Of a DNA stretch of 64,000 nt, positions 8,667 to 19,289 are shown piece after piece. Numbering within the stretch: position 1 is the stretch's first letter; each line of letters opens with the position of its first letter. The notes beneath the pieces were generated by a model. The model was not told the DNA's origin and ran no database searches. It saw only the letters and a list, made by a program, of their open reading frames with translations. The DNA is from Daedaleopsis sinensis. Its lineage: Eukaryota; Basidiomycota; Agaricomycetes; Polyporales; Polyporaceae. Location: positions 1,116,001-1,180,000 of the forward strand of contig CM066304.1 of the NCBI GenBank assembly GCA_033807695.1, given 5' to 3'. Both the position numbers and the translations under genes were made by a program.

Positions 8667-11478
8667 ATGTTGCCCCTCAACGCGCTGTCCGCTCTTTTGG
8701 CCGCTACGCTCTCTGTCCAGCTCGTCAACGCCCACGGTGTCAACCACCACCACAAACGCCAGGCCCCCGCTGCCAGCCCTCCTTCACCTGCGTCGACAGC
8801 ACCTGCATCGACAGCACCTGCGTCGACAGCGCCTGCGTCGACCTCTGCCGGAACCCCGGCAACGACGGGTCCTGCACCTTCTGGCACCGGCTCCTACAAT
8901 GTCCCGCCGCTGTCCGCCATCACGGCGAACATGCCGTCTGGTCCTGTCCCCAGTTTGGCCACCACCTACACCCCGGGCGCGCAACCAACTTACTCGAACG
9001 CGCCCCCACTGCCTTCGAAATGTATGTCTTTTTCTGTCATCTTGTCACTTGTGTCTTCCGAAGACACGTCGCTGCTCTCAAGCGCCCAAACATTCACGCT
9101 AGTGCTCAATTAGCCTCGTGAAAAGCAGTTGTAGACACGTCTCTGACTCGGTCTACGGACATCGAAGACAGAGACAGAGACATGTATCGGCTCGCATGTC
9201 TCTTCTGTCTTCAATATCCGTATTGTTGCGCATATAGTCCAGCCAGCATGCGGGGTGGGACTCATCCCAAGCAGCCTCCACGACGAGCAGAGGCCATTCC
9301 CCTGATCGCATTCGGTTTATTGGCCAATGTGTTTTGCGTCGCACTCAACGTTACACCTTAGTCCCGCGCTGGTTACATGCAGCATCTAAAATGTAACCAG
9401 CATGGGACAGGCTGTTCGCGATATAGTTCAAGTGTCCATGTGATGGAACTGTTGGACAAACAGAAGTCATATTTGGTCAATGATCACGATGTGATCAGGA
9501 TGTAACAGCCCGTTGCATGGGTCAATGTCCCTGGTGTCTATCTCTTCCAACTTGAGCGGCGTGATATGTCCGGAATTGAGTAGAGCAGACAAGTCGTTAC
9601 CATACTCTTCCGACTTGCCATACCATTCGTCAGAGGTATTAATCGCAATCATACAGTTGTCTTCACCCAGGGCGCGTGGCCCGCATTGGACGTAGTTCCC
9701 CCAACCGGTACGTGTGCGAATCAATCGCCGGTTGAGTGTCGCTCACTGCACTTTGTAGACTCTGATGAGGTCAAGCAATGGTTGAAGGAGCTCGACGGCC
9801 ACGACATTCCTAATTTCGCGCCGACTGTGGACGGATCATGTGCCACCGATCCGACGGCTGCTGCTCAGGCTCAGCAGCGTGGATGGTGGACGTGTGGCAA
9901 ATGGACCGCGCCCAACGACATCGTCGTTTGCCCTGAGAAGTATACTTGGGGTGTCAGTTTCGATGATGGCCCTGCGCCGTACAGTGAGTTCCTACTTTGA
10001 TTGTTCTTCAATACTAGTCTGATCCTTCTTGTAACTAGCTCCCAAGCTCCTTAAGTACCTCGAGGACCATGACATCAGCGCCACGTTCTTCGTCGTTGGC
10101 TCGCGTGTCATATCGTATCCCGATATCCTCATTGCCGAGTACATGGCTGGCCACGAGATCTCCGTTCACACCTGGTCTCACCACGTACGTGTGCTCTTGA
10201 ACCTTTATTTTCTTGAAACCATCCCCTCGTTCTGAACAAGAAGTCGGACAATGTTCTTGTCCAGAGATGGGCGGGTGCTTGACTCTGACCCATTGATGTG
10301 ACTTGGTCGGACTCGGGTCCGACCATCCATCGTCAACACGTGATCTGATCTGCGACCTCCACTCGAAAGTGGAGTCAAGGTCGTCGTCCAGCTCAGGGAT
10401 TCGTGCAGAGCTTGACTTTGGTTGACCCAGGGTCTGACCGGGGTCTGACCTGGGTCCGACCCATGATCAAGCCCATCTCTGTTCTTGCCGTTGCTCGTGG
10501 GTTAGCAGTCGCTGTCAAGCCCCGTCCGTGATTGCATGTTCCTCGCTGCCTAGTGCATCACCTGCTGAACCAGGAGATGTTCCGCCCATGTTTCATTATC
10601 TCTACTCATCGCCAGGTTCTGACATTCTGTTTTAGCCCCTTACTGCGATGACCAACGAGCAGATTGTGGCGGAGCTTGGCTGGACCCGTAAGGCGATTCA
10701 GGCGGTGCTTGGCGTTACTCCGACGACGATGCGCGCACCGTTCGGTGACATCGGTGAGTATCCCGGTTTATTCGAGTCGGCGCGGAGCTGACTCTTCATA
10801 GATAACCGCGTCCGTGCCATCTCGAACGCGATGGGTCTCCGGCCGATCATCTGGACCACCACCCCTGGCGGTGTTGCGTTCGATACGAACGGTAAGTTGT
10901 TCGCAATCATGCATGTACAACAAGCCTCATACCTCTGCGCAGACTGGCACGTCCCTGGTGGCGAGCAGACTGGCGAGTCGCAATTCCAGATCTTCGAGAG
11001 CCTTCTTGGCAATGCTTCGACTCTGGACACTGGGTGAGTGCTAAAGTGATTGAGGGCAATCGTGAGACTGACAATGGCCTATAGCTTTATCGTCTTGGAG
11101 CACGATCTCTTCGAAATCACCGTCGACCTCGCTGTTGGATACACCCTCGACGCTGCGCTGAAGCACCAGCCGCCTTTCAAGGTCAGTGACTCGCTTAACA
11201 TTGTACACACGCTTGGACTAAAACGTGGTGTTTTGTAGCTCGAGTCCATCGGCTCCTGCCTGAGCATCCCCATGAACGACATGTACAAGGAGACCGCTAC
11301 GGTTGACATCGTACACTCCAACTCCACGGGCAGTAACTCGACGTCGACCGGCTCTGGCAGTTCCGGCAAAGGCTCAGGTGCTTCTTCTGAGGGTGGAAAC
11401 GGGGCTGTTGGCTTGCAGACCTCGATTGTCGGTGTTGTCGCTGCTGCGATCGCCGCTGTGCTTGCGGGTGCCCTATGA
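8667..11478 (+). CDS. Chitin deacetylase, secreted and GPI-anchored, copy 1 (type A)
   Basis: CE4 polysaccharide deacetylase that removes acetyl groups from chitin to give chitosan at the cell wall or membrane (EC 3.5.1.41 by family). Exons: 8667-9021, 9657-9707, 9759-9983, 10039-10184, 10636-10753, 10802-10891, 10943-11033, 11085-11181, 11239-11478; 1413 nt, 470 residues, a normal length. Residues 1-22 are a signal peptide, and KR at 30-31 is a possible Kex2 site. Residues 38-75 are Ser/Thr/Pro/Ala-rich with four PAST repeats. Motif 1 is SFDDGP (202-207; D204 base, D205 metal), motif 2 HTWSHH (254-259; H254 and H258 metal), motif 3 RAPFG (292-296), motif 4 DW (329-330), motif 5 LEHD (363-366). 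A Gly/Ser/Thr-rich stretch (418-449) and hydrophobic tail (453-470) indicate GPI anchoring. All splice phases agree. Introns 1 (635 bp) and 4 (451 bp) are unusually long; the rest are 48-57 bp. Confidence 0.95.
9164..9212. repeat. Hairpin-forming inverted repeat in deacetylase intron 1, type A
   Basis: GAAGACAGA...GAGACATG at 9164-9184 pairs with CATGTCTC...TCTGTCTTC at 9195-9212, leaving three extra bases on the left arm. The same element is at 20893-20941 in unit 2. Type B introns have lost it and carry a different hairpin. Confidence 0.6.
9361..9408. repeat. Long palindromic hairpin in deacetylase intron 1, type A
   Basis: Perfect arms CTGGTTACAT (9369-9378) and ATGTAACCAG (9391-9400), extended across a 3-base internal loop by GTCCC (9361-9365) and GGGAC (9404-9408). 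Also at 21090-21137 in unit 2. Absent from type B. It could be a MITE relic or a small-RNA-type hairpin. Confidence 0.65.
9467..9656 (-). pseudogene. Antisense coding relic inside deacetylase intron 1, copy 1
   Basis: On the strand opposite the deacetylase the 3' half of intron 1 holds an open frame with motifs such as NTSDEWYGKSEEYGND and LHPDHIVIIDQI. Type B introns (32880-33009) keep a colinear relative, (N/S)TSD..Y.K.EEYG.D, with stop codons. The first ~30 codons align without gaps in one frame, and many differences fall on third positions. This points to a fragment of an unrelated gene caught inside the intron. I do not recognise the parent family. Confidence 0.4.
10266..10399. other. 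134 bp presence/absence segment in deacetylase intron 4
   Basis: Present in type A (also 21995-22128 in unit 2) and absent from type B, where CCAGA joins TTCGTG directly. It contains the palindromes GGTCGGA/TCCGACC (10305-10324) and CTCCACT/AGTGGAG. Next to it (10430-10465) lie tandem GGGTCTGACC-type repeats present in both types. It is either a small insertion in A or a deletion in B. Confidence 0.6.
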
Positions 11479-11730
11479 GGGTGTGGACATGAGCCATACC
11501 TTGACACGCATCTCTAGACACGCATACAATATACCATTGATACGTTCACACTGTCACTAATGAATGGACATTCACGTCTGGTCTCATGAGATTATGTACT
11601 TGCGCCGCGCGCGAGACTCGATCCAAGTTGACAGTACTAGTCTTGAGCTTGAGCTTGGACATTGCAAGTTGGTGGAGGCGTATACATGTGTGGTCGCGAC
11701 GGGCGGTAGGTATCGCGCATCGAGAGATGC

Positions 11731-12668
11731 CCGCACACGCATGCCGAGCGTCGCTCGCTCGCTCGTGGGGATTGCGGTCGTGCACGTCGCAGCGTCGCGA
11801 GGGCACGCTGCGCCGAGTCCAGCGTGCCCGATTCTGGGAGAACCGCGGGACGAATCCGGCCATAAGTCCTCGCCATCCCGTCCGTTCCTGCTGAATCAAG
11901 GTGTTCTAGGTTCGTCTGAACACTACGCGTCGAACGGGCTACGTTTCGCGACTATAGGAGGAGGTGGGAAAAATCGTTTTCATTGCAATTTCATGGGCCG
12001 CGGCAGAGAAGTCCCTCTCCAGCTCGTCCCTCGCGGCGCAGAGCATCCGCACTAGCTACGTACATGTAAGCATGTTGTATACAGCCTGTACGACCAGTTT
12101 CCGAGACAATAAACAGTGGTTTCAAAATCGAGATAGAGACCATCTCCATGGGCCGGTGCCACTTAAAAGTTAACAGCTCGTTTCAATATACAACGTACTA
12201 TACACTGCGCTAGTGCGCCGAGTACTCACGGACACACGCATGCAGAGCGTCGCTCGCTCGTGTGCACTGCGGTCGTGCGCGTCACGGCGTCGCGAGGGCA
12301 CGGCGTCGCGAGGGCACGACGTCGCGAGTCCGCCGGGTCCCACTCTGCTCGTACAGGCCCCCTCCCCGCCACAGATCCGGCCATAACTCCTCGCCATCAC
12401 GTCCGTTCGCGCTAAAGCAAGACGTCCCTGGTTCGTTCAGCCGTTTCGCATCGGACGGGCCCTGTTTCGAGACGATCGGGGGCGGTCGAAAAAGTCGCGT
12501 TCATTGCGATTTCATGGGGCGCCACAGAGAATCGACTCTCCCGCTCGTCCCTCGCCATGGAGAACGTCCGAACCACCTGTAGATGTGTAAGCATGTTGTA
12601 TACGACGTGTACGACCTGTTTCCGTGACAATAAACGAGGTTTCAAAATTCGAGTTTAGCACCACCCTC
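11731..12668. repeat. R1/R2 duplication, unit 2
   Basis: As in unit 1, but the offset between modules is 521 bp because of extra sequence, including a local duplication of GGCGTCGCGAGGGCAC near 12284. AATAAA follows both modules here, at 12108-12113 and 12629-12634. Confidence 0.8.
11741..12055 (+). CDS. Small ORF of module R1, copy 2
   Basis: Equivalent of 50-364, 104 codons. The frame stays open upstream to 11564, close behind the deacetylase stop at 11478. AATAAA lies 53 bp after the stop. Confidence 0.3.
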   Translation: MPSVARSLVGIAVVHVAASRGHAAPSPACPILGEPRDESGHKSSPSRPFLLNQGVLGSSEHYASNGLRFATIGGGGKNRFHCNFMGRGREVPLQLVPRGAEHPH

Positions 12669-12820
12669 AAAACGCCGGTCAAGAGGATCTCGGCGTTGCC
12701 AGTATTCTGACCCCAACATAATGCTGGCGTTGGCTCGAGCATCATGTCGCATCATAATAGTCATGTCAGCAGTCGGTTCCGGGCCCAGGAACATGCGGAG
12801 TACGGTGAACGTCCTCGGCC

Positions 12821-12973
12821 GGCAGGAGGGCACTCCTGCCATTCTCTCGAAATCCGCATGTTCCCGACTTGGAAGCGTCTGCAGATGATAAATACAGACT
12901 CGGACGACCTGGCATGGTCGTTGTCTCGGAGATCCGAGAAGAAACGAGTGCGCAATAAGCATTATTGCGCTCG
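12821..12973. other. Cluster of four inverted repeats, unit 2
   Basis: Same four stems as 1099-1251; the loop of the second hairpin differs (TGGCAT). Confidence 0.45.
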
Positions 12974-13387
12974 ATGTGCGCGGTTTTAGGCATGTCACGC
13001 GGATATCTCTAAGAATGCATATCCCTGGCGCTGGGATCGTGTCCACCCGCGTTCTACAAGTCGTGCGGCATGCGACGAGCCACACGCAATGCAGAGGGCA
13101 CGCTTCTACCGACGGTGAAGCAGCCTGCAGCTCGCCGGAGAGCGGTATTGGGAGCAGGTCCCACACGGTTGACTGACGGCCGCGCATACGGCCGCACCCC
13201 TTCGTAGCCTGGGCATGACATGCCACCGGTCACGCGCACGCCGTCGCACCAGCGTTTTCATAAGTTTCGAACGGGGACACTGCAGCCAACGCAGGACTCC
13301 CTGGGGAGCACTACGGGCTGTAGCTCCGAGTCGAAAGCAGCGTCCCGGTAGATTCGGAGCGCGTCGCAAAGGTACGAGCATGCGCCG

Positions 13388-15086
13388 CTATGCGTCTACA
13401 GCGGAGTGGACCGGGACGGTAGCGAGGCATCGTTCTGGTCGCAGACGGCGCCGTCTCACGTGAAAACCGAGTCGAGACTAGTACGTACCTGCATAGTGAT
13501 CTGTCGGCGAGAACGGCATCGGACACTGCGAGACAGTCGCGAATAGATACTAGACATACAATGTAGTCAGCTCCGGCTCAAGGTTTGGTCATTCAAGGTA
13601 CTTACTACTAGTGTTTGCTTCAACGAAGAATGCTAGCATTCCTGTCACTGCCGTGAGCACTACTAGTAATGCACAGCTCAGACGTGCGAGAAAATGACGT
13701 ACCTCTAATCTATCTGAGTGGTCAAGCCGCATGTTTGTACGAGGTAATCTGGATATAAGGGCATGGTCAGTGAGTGTGTGATCACTAGTAGTCATGTGTC
13801 TCGGACGGACTCACTGCAGGTCATCTCACATGAGGATCGGTTGCGCGCATGGCGGAGTCCAACATCGTCGCGGGCCGATGCTAGTGACAGTGAGAGTCTA
13901 GAGTTAGTAAACCGGTATGCGAAGTGTAAGCGCGACTTACCACTTCGCACTTATGTCTGCGCATCCGAACACTAGCATAAGGGGGAGAGCGGAGAAGAGC
14001 ATAGATCCACGCAGCAGAGCAACGCGGTCCGTGGTCGGCCATTGTCCACCGGCGCGCACACCCGTCACTGTCATACGGGAAGTCAGAACAGGTCTATACA
14101 CACTAGTACTCCCGACGAGGACGTACCTGTCACTGACGCGTGTGACGAGACGACGAATCTCGTCGCCCGACGCGCGTCGTCGGCCTACTGCGAACGTGTG
14201 AGCCGGCACCCGGTGGTATGTAATACCGTACGGCGACGGGCTACGTACCGGACTCGTGGTGGTCTGAAAGTGAGAGACGTCAGCGCATAACGACGAGCAG
14301 TTACTGGTTGATGAACGTACCAGTGGCTCGTGATACTCCGATGGCCATAGGACCGGCGGTGCATCCACGGCACAGGCCGCGTCTGCCCATGTGTATTGTG
14401 AACTTCCAAGATGGGCCGCGTCCGAGTGTGCTGTATGTGTCATTGAGAACTTGAGCTGGCACTAACGGGGAGGTCAGACGTACCTGACGGACGTGTGTGA
14501 CGGTAATATGCCGCCGGCCTGGCATATAGTACGGGACGAGTGCACTACGAGAATCATCGTTAGCCTGTTGAAGCGTCAGGTCATAGTACAAGTATAACTC
14601 ACTTGTAGTATCCGCGTGCCAATCCTGTAGAGCCTACAGCCACACGAACGTCAGCGCACAGCCATAGATAGCCACGCAAAAGACGTGCGTACTGGCGGTC
14701 CGCGAGACATCAGGCGCGACCGCCGCGCACATGCAGCAGAGTCGGACACTACCGCCAGCTGGCAGCAGCAGGCACGGTGCGGACGCCACGAAAGTCCCCG
14801 AGTCGTCCGCGCGGCCCCGACAGGTTGCCGGACCGGCGCACGCGCTACAGCCAAATGTTGTCAGAGGCGCGCCTCGCAGTATGAAGGGAAGCGAATGTGC
14901 ATACCGAGCGCGTCGATCCTAAGTGCGTCATCGTCGCGACGCCAAGCGCCATACTCATCTCCTGCACAGAGTACGCGGTCAGCAGTGGAATGCACGCGAA
15001 GAGACATAGACGCGTACCAGAACGAGGGCGGCACAGTCGATTGCGACTCCGCGGCGAGGGCGTGCAGGCGAGATCAGAGGCGTGAC
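13388..15086 (-). CDS. G1, intron-dense gene of unknown function, copy 2 (reference)
   Basis: Exons in reading order: 15086-15018, 14961-14905, 14844-14753, 14633-14603, 14544-14484, 14430-14321, 14263-14249, 14184-14127, 14067-13941, 13880-13830, 13748-13703, 13632-13606, 13549-13489, 13434-13388. The thirteen introns are 53-119 bp, mostly with GTAYGT or GTGAGT donors, and several have CTGAC or TACTAAC branch sites. All phases join without a stop. From ATG 14958 it gives 259 residues; the frame is open 24 codons further upstream, so the true N-terminus is uncertain. Recognisable stretches are HLGSSQYTWAD, PPVLWPSEYHEPL and a hydrophobic SMLFSALPLMLVFG. One exon is only 15 nt. Retention of the intron at 13702-13633 would instead end the protein in a second hydrophobic segment at TGA 13589-13591. 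Between units, a 3 bp exon indel keeps frame, while 1, 4 and 5 bp indels fall in introns. I recognise no family. Confidence 0.5.
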
Positions 15087-15905
15087 CTGAGTGCGGCGGG
15101 GCAGTCAGTGATCACCGCGAACGAGGGTCCCGACGTCGTGCAGGCGGGGGAGCTCACCGGGAAGCAGGGCGCAGGTGCGTCGAGCGTCGGCAGTGCGGTG
15201 AACGGCGAGGGCGCATGCAGAGAGGAGAGGGGGAGGGGGAGTGGAGAAGAGGGAGAGGGAGAGGTGGGGATGCTGAGACTCGAGTCGCGTCGAGGTACTT
15301 GTAACCTTTGGTGCTGGTCCGTGCACGCCTTGTCTCGATCGCTCCCTCTTCTGGGTGCGGGGTCCTCGGAGGAATGACGGCAGGGGCATGTGCTAGACGT
15401 CCACGGACCGAGGTGCCCAGCCAACCAGAGGAGGACACGGGAATGCGAGCGGGCTGGAGCATCGAGCGTGGGGATGGCCAGAGAGATGGAAGACGACGCA
15501 GACAGATTTTGAGCACAAAGAGACGTTCGGAGGAATAGACGCAAGTCTCGCTTAGCGCATGAGGCGCCAGGGCCGCGATCGTCGCACTTTGTGGCCCCAA
15601 TCGTCGTAGAATTGTTCGCCGGGGGCAGGAGGAAAGGGTCTCCGTCCAAAGCAGCGTTCTGGCGTACTTTCCATGAGTTCGGCGAGTCCGGGCTGCATGG
15701 GAGCCCTCGGAGTATGTGTACCTACTTCGGGTCATGTAATGTACGCCTCCGTAAGCTGTATCGAGCTGGCTGATTTCGTACTGTACTCACCGTAGTGGAT
15801 TTTTCGACAAATCGGAACACAGCTGCAGAGTCCGCGGTCTGTGTCGACTTTGGACTGCTTAATAGACCTGTGCTATGATCTCGCATATGTCAGAGATATA
15901 TACAC

Positions 15906-16500
15906 ATGTCTTCGTCTTTGAGAGTCGTCAGTCAGAGGTGGAGAAGGCAGGAAACAGACCGGAGGACGTCCGTGGCGGAAGCGGAAAGCAAAGTTGGGTT
16001 GCGAAGCGCCCGGCGGTGAGTCGTGCGAATCCGATCCTTCTCGCCCAAAATGGATGTTCAACCTCTTTCCTCACTTCAGGTTAAGAGTACGAGCTATCCC
16101 GCAGCGCAAAGGTGCGTAATATCTCTCTATAGTACTTGTTTACTCAGCTACAATGCTGAAGCGCATCTCATGGCATATGTCTGACTAGGAAAGTACCTCC
16201 CACTGCCAGTGCAACTTGAACAAGTCGTGACGATCTCTGACTTTAGGTCTGTCAACGACGTGTTCAGCAACGCGGTTCGCGATGGTGTACGTGTAGTATG
16301 TGCTCTGGACCGTGCTAGCTGCATTGCGCCTCAAACCGACTGCGAAAACGCGCTGCGCGCGAGCATTGAATTATACACCCGTCGGCAAGCGTGCTATTCT
16401 TACTGCTTACTGCTAGAATGCTAACTCGCCCAACCAGCAGGACCACGTGCGACAAGCATCTCACGTCGACGATCAAATGCTCAGGGTCTGTCGCTCATGA
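15906..16500 (+). CDS. G3, small spliced gene of unknown function, copy 2 (reference)
   Basis: Exons 15906-16015, 16080-16111, 16189-16286 and 16438-16500; 100 residues. Intron 1 has GTGAGT and a pyrimidine-rich CTTCAG end. Intron 3 starts GTACGT and ends with a textbook TGCTAAC branch site 17 bp before CCAG. The N-terminal 45 residues are Arg/Ser-rich and basic; the C-terminus reads SVNDVFSNAVRDG then QDHVRQASHVDDQ. An alternative ATG at 15887 in another frame gives a different N-terminus (MSEIYTHVFVFES) and, with a later acceptor, joins the same last exons, so the N-terminal frame is unresolved. TATA-like GATATATAC precedes the start. Divergent from G1. No known domain is visible. Confidence 0.4.
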
Positions 16501-16759
16501 CGAGTAAGTACAAGGAGCTTCATTCAAACAGTCTACTTATACGTGCTCAGTAAGGTCGCGCCCCCCATCCAGTCTGAGTTCGCCATGCTTGCTGACGTGC
16601 TCCTCACGAGGAGACGCACCCGTGCGCGCGAAGGCAAGTAAGTGCTGCGTGTCCCAAGACCTGAGGACTACATTCTCATCCTCCGTCACACCACTTGAAT
16701 ATACACGCGCGCGCCGACACGTCCAGGACCCGCTCCTCTCCAGTACCTTCCCCTCGCGC

Positions 16760-17560
16760 CCGATCCCTGCTTTCGCCCGACTCCGCCCCCCGCTCGCGCA
16801 CACTCCCCATGGGACGCACGCGTCCGCGCAACGGGACGATGTATGCCGACGGCCGGCCATGCCTGGAGACGACGCGGCGAGCGAAAACCTTCGTTCCGCG
16901 CCGTCCTCGGAGGGGGACAGCTGCTCAGGCGGTCTGACCTTGCAGTACTCCTACTCCGCAGGGATGATCGCAGTCCTCCCGGAAGTGCGCGCCCCGCCTC
17001 TCTCTCCCGCGCGCTCATCGACATCTCTCGCACTCATAGGACGAGCACGTCCGCGCAACGGGACGACGTGTGCCGACGGCCGGCCATGCATGGGGCGGAC
17101 GCGCCGAGCGGAAATCCTCGTTTCGTTTCGTTCCGCGCCGTTCGCGGAGCTGGGTATACCTGCTCAGCTGGCGCTGGCCTCGCGGCCCGACCTTGCAGAA
17201 CGATGATCGCGGTCTTCCCAGAACCGCGCACTCCGCCCCCCGCCCGCGCCCGCGCCCGCTCCTCTCTCGGACTCGGCGCACCGCGACGATGTGTGTCACT
17301 GTCGACGTCCGGCCATGCCTGGGGCGGACGCGCCGGCCTCAGAGCTGGCGGTGGGTAGTTGCTCGGTGGGCCTCGCGCCCGACGGTGCAGAACTCCGCAG
17401 GGATGATCGCGGTCTTCCCAGAACTGCGCACTCCGCCCCCCGCCCGCGCCCGCGCCCGCTCCTCGTCCCGCACTCGTGGCGCATGGCGCATGGCGCAACG
17501 GGACGGCGAAGGCCGTCTGGGCGAGTGCTGGGGGCAAGAGCGCGCAGACAGTGACCCGAG
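16760..17560. repeat. GC-rich minisatellite, unit 2
   Basis: As at 5050-5830. It has an extra TACTCC near 16950 and a shortened copy where CTCCGCAGG is lost before GATGATC at 17204. The unit 2 lineage switch lies at or just after this repeat. Confidence 0.7.
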
Positions 17561-18108
17561 TCTCCGGCGGCACTCGGATGCCACCCGCTATCCGCCACCC
17601 GCCGTCTGGCGCGGGCGGCAGGCCGCAGCCACAGCCTCAGCATGGACGTGGACACGGTGCCCCCGTTCTGACTCCGCACGCTCTTCTCCGACGGCGTCCG
17701 CGTCGCCGGGCCCTGGGTACGTGCGTGCAGCGGCCTCTCTGCTGGGTCTGCGCGCAGGCCAGTGCTGCACGTCCGGCGCAGGATCCGAAGCGCACGCACT
17801 CCACGACGTCTATGCCAGCCCCGGGGACGGAGGCGTCGAGCAGGCTGGGTAGGCGGGGGAGAGGCCGACTGCCGCTCGATTTGGGCAGGCTCAACGCGCC
17901 GCGGCGCACGACGAACGGGCCGGGGAGGTTGACCGCGCCCCCGACTCTGAGCTCTGAACGTTGAACGTTGAACGGCGGCGCGCGGGCGAGCGGCGAGGCG
18001 AGGCGCAGACGCGTTCCGGTGCGGCGGATCTGTCGCCCGACACATGTGGTATCGTACTTCCATGCTTGTCGTGTCAGGGCTGGAGGACTGGGGTTAGCAC
18101 GACGCGGC

Positions 18109-19289
18109 GTCTTGACTCACATGGGGGAGAAGATGTCTGCGTCCGAGTAGGCGGGCACGTCCCCGGAGACACTCGCACGAGGGTCTTGAGGCGGCTCGCA
18201 TGTGCGGAAGACGGGACGTCGCCCGAGGGTGCAGTTCATAGATTGTATTTGCCGTCTGTGCTGCTCGTAGTGAATGCATTACAGTGTACATGTAGCTAGC
18301 AAAAGAGCGCGTCTCTACAATACGATTGAACCTCGCACCTGAGAGTCATCGAGAGGGAATTCCCGGTGGGCCGATGTGTCTCGGAAGAGGGGAAGCGCGA
18401 GGAGCGTCTGCAAGCGACGTTCGATGGCGGGCCCTCCGGGTTCGCCGAGGACGTCACGGTGCGCCGCCCGTGCTGGCTCGTCCTGTTCGCGCACTCTCGT
18501 GCGGATCTCCTGCAGAGCATGGCGAATGAGCTTAGAGCGCGGCGAACGGCGGCCAAAGGCTGCACATACCTGATGAGGAGGGGCGGCGGCCTGCTCGGAA
18601 GTCTGGGCAGTCTGGGCGGAGAGGCACACATGCTCGTGTGACAGCGGGGGATTCCGATTTGTGTCTGACGCTGCGCGCAGTTGCGGATGAGATGACTGCG
18701 AGCAGCGGGCTACTGGACTCGGAGAACGGCTCACTATGAGCACGGCTCGAGCTCACCTGAGATAGCGGACGGGACGGCGGGGAACGTACATGAGTGACTC
18801 GGACGTCGGGCTCGGGACGCTGGGATCGCACCATGTGGTTACCCCGCGGGGGGTGCGGTCCGGGTGCATGGAAGTGCGACCCTGGCCGTGCTGGCCGGGC
18901 GCAACGGTGGGGAGCCGAGCAGTGAGGTCAATGTGTCGCAACGACACGGCCTGTGCGGCTGGATGTGACCGAGAGCGAGGACGGCGGACGTGGTGGGTCG
19001 CCTAGGTATACACGCACCTTGAGTACGGATCAACTGCATTGGACGGCGCCGTCGGGTCGTGTAACGGCAATATGCATCAAGGCGTAGGTAGAGAGATGTA
19101 CAGAGGTGGACAAATGGTATGACTTACGGCGAGACTGGCAGAGAGAAGGCGGGGAAGACAAGTGTCGTGAGACGGCGGGAGAAGTCGGCGAGGTCTAGTA
19201 GTCGTCGAGGAGAGCGCACGTCTTCGGGCAAAGATACAGGCACCTACCTAGTCGAGCGGGGACGTCGTCGGTGTGCGTGAGATCGTCAT
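18109..19289 (-). other. G2, minus-strand splice-dense region, unit 2
   Basis: Same sequence as 6380-7560 in unit 1 as far as I can compare; see that entry for donors and the two competing readings. Confidence 0.35.

Larger units (their letters stand above)
1..11691. repeat. Tandem array unit 1 (11691 bp)
   Basis: First copy of the ~11.5 kb head-to-tail unit. The landmark GGTCGCGACGGGCGG opens the window and recurs at 11692, 23421, 34923, 46347 and 57768. The right part, from about 5.9 kb on, is essentially the same as in unit 2, with the same A-type deacetylase. The left part is the most divergent of the six: its first ~1.3 kb resembles units 4-6, about 1.38-1.74 kb resembles unit 2, and its G1 copy has lost a splice donor and has unique indels. 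The array may extend to the left of the window. Confidence 0.95.

Noticed and set aside
9022..9656. Using the CAG at 9670 as the intron 1 acceptor
   Set aside because: It breaks the phase. The acceptor at 9655-9656 gives F-V-F-T-Q-G-A-W-P, which joins exon 1 and exon 3 in frame.
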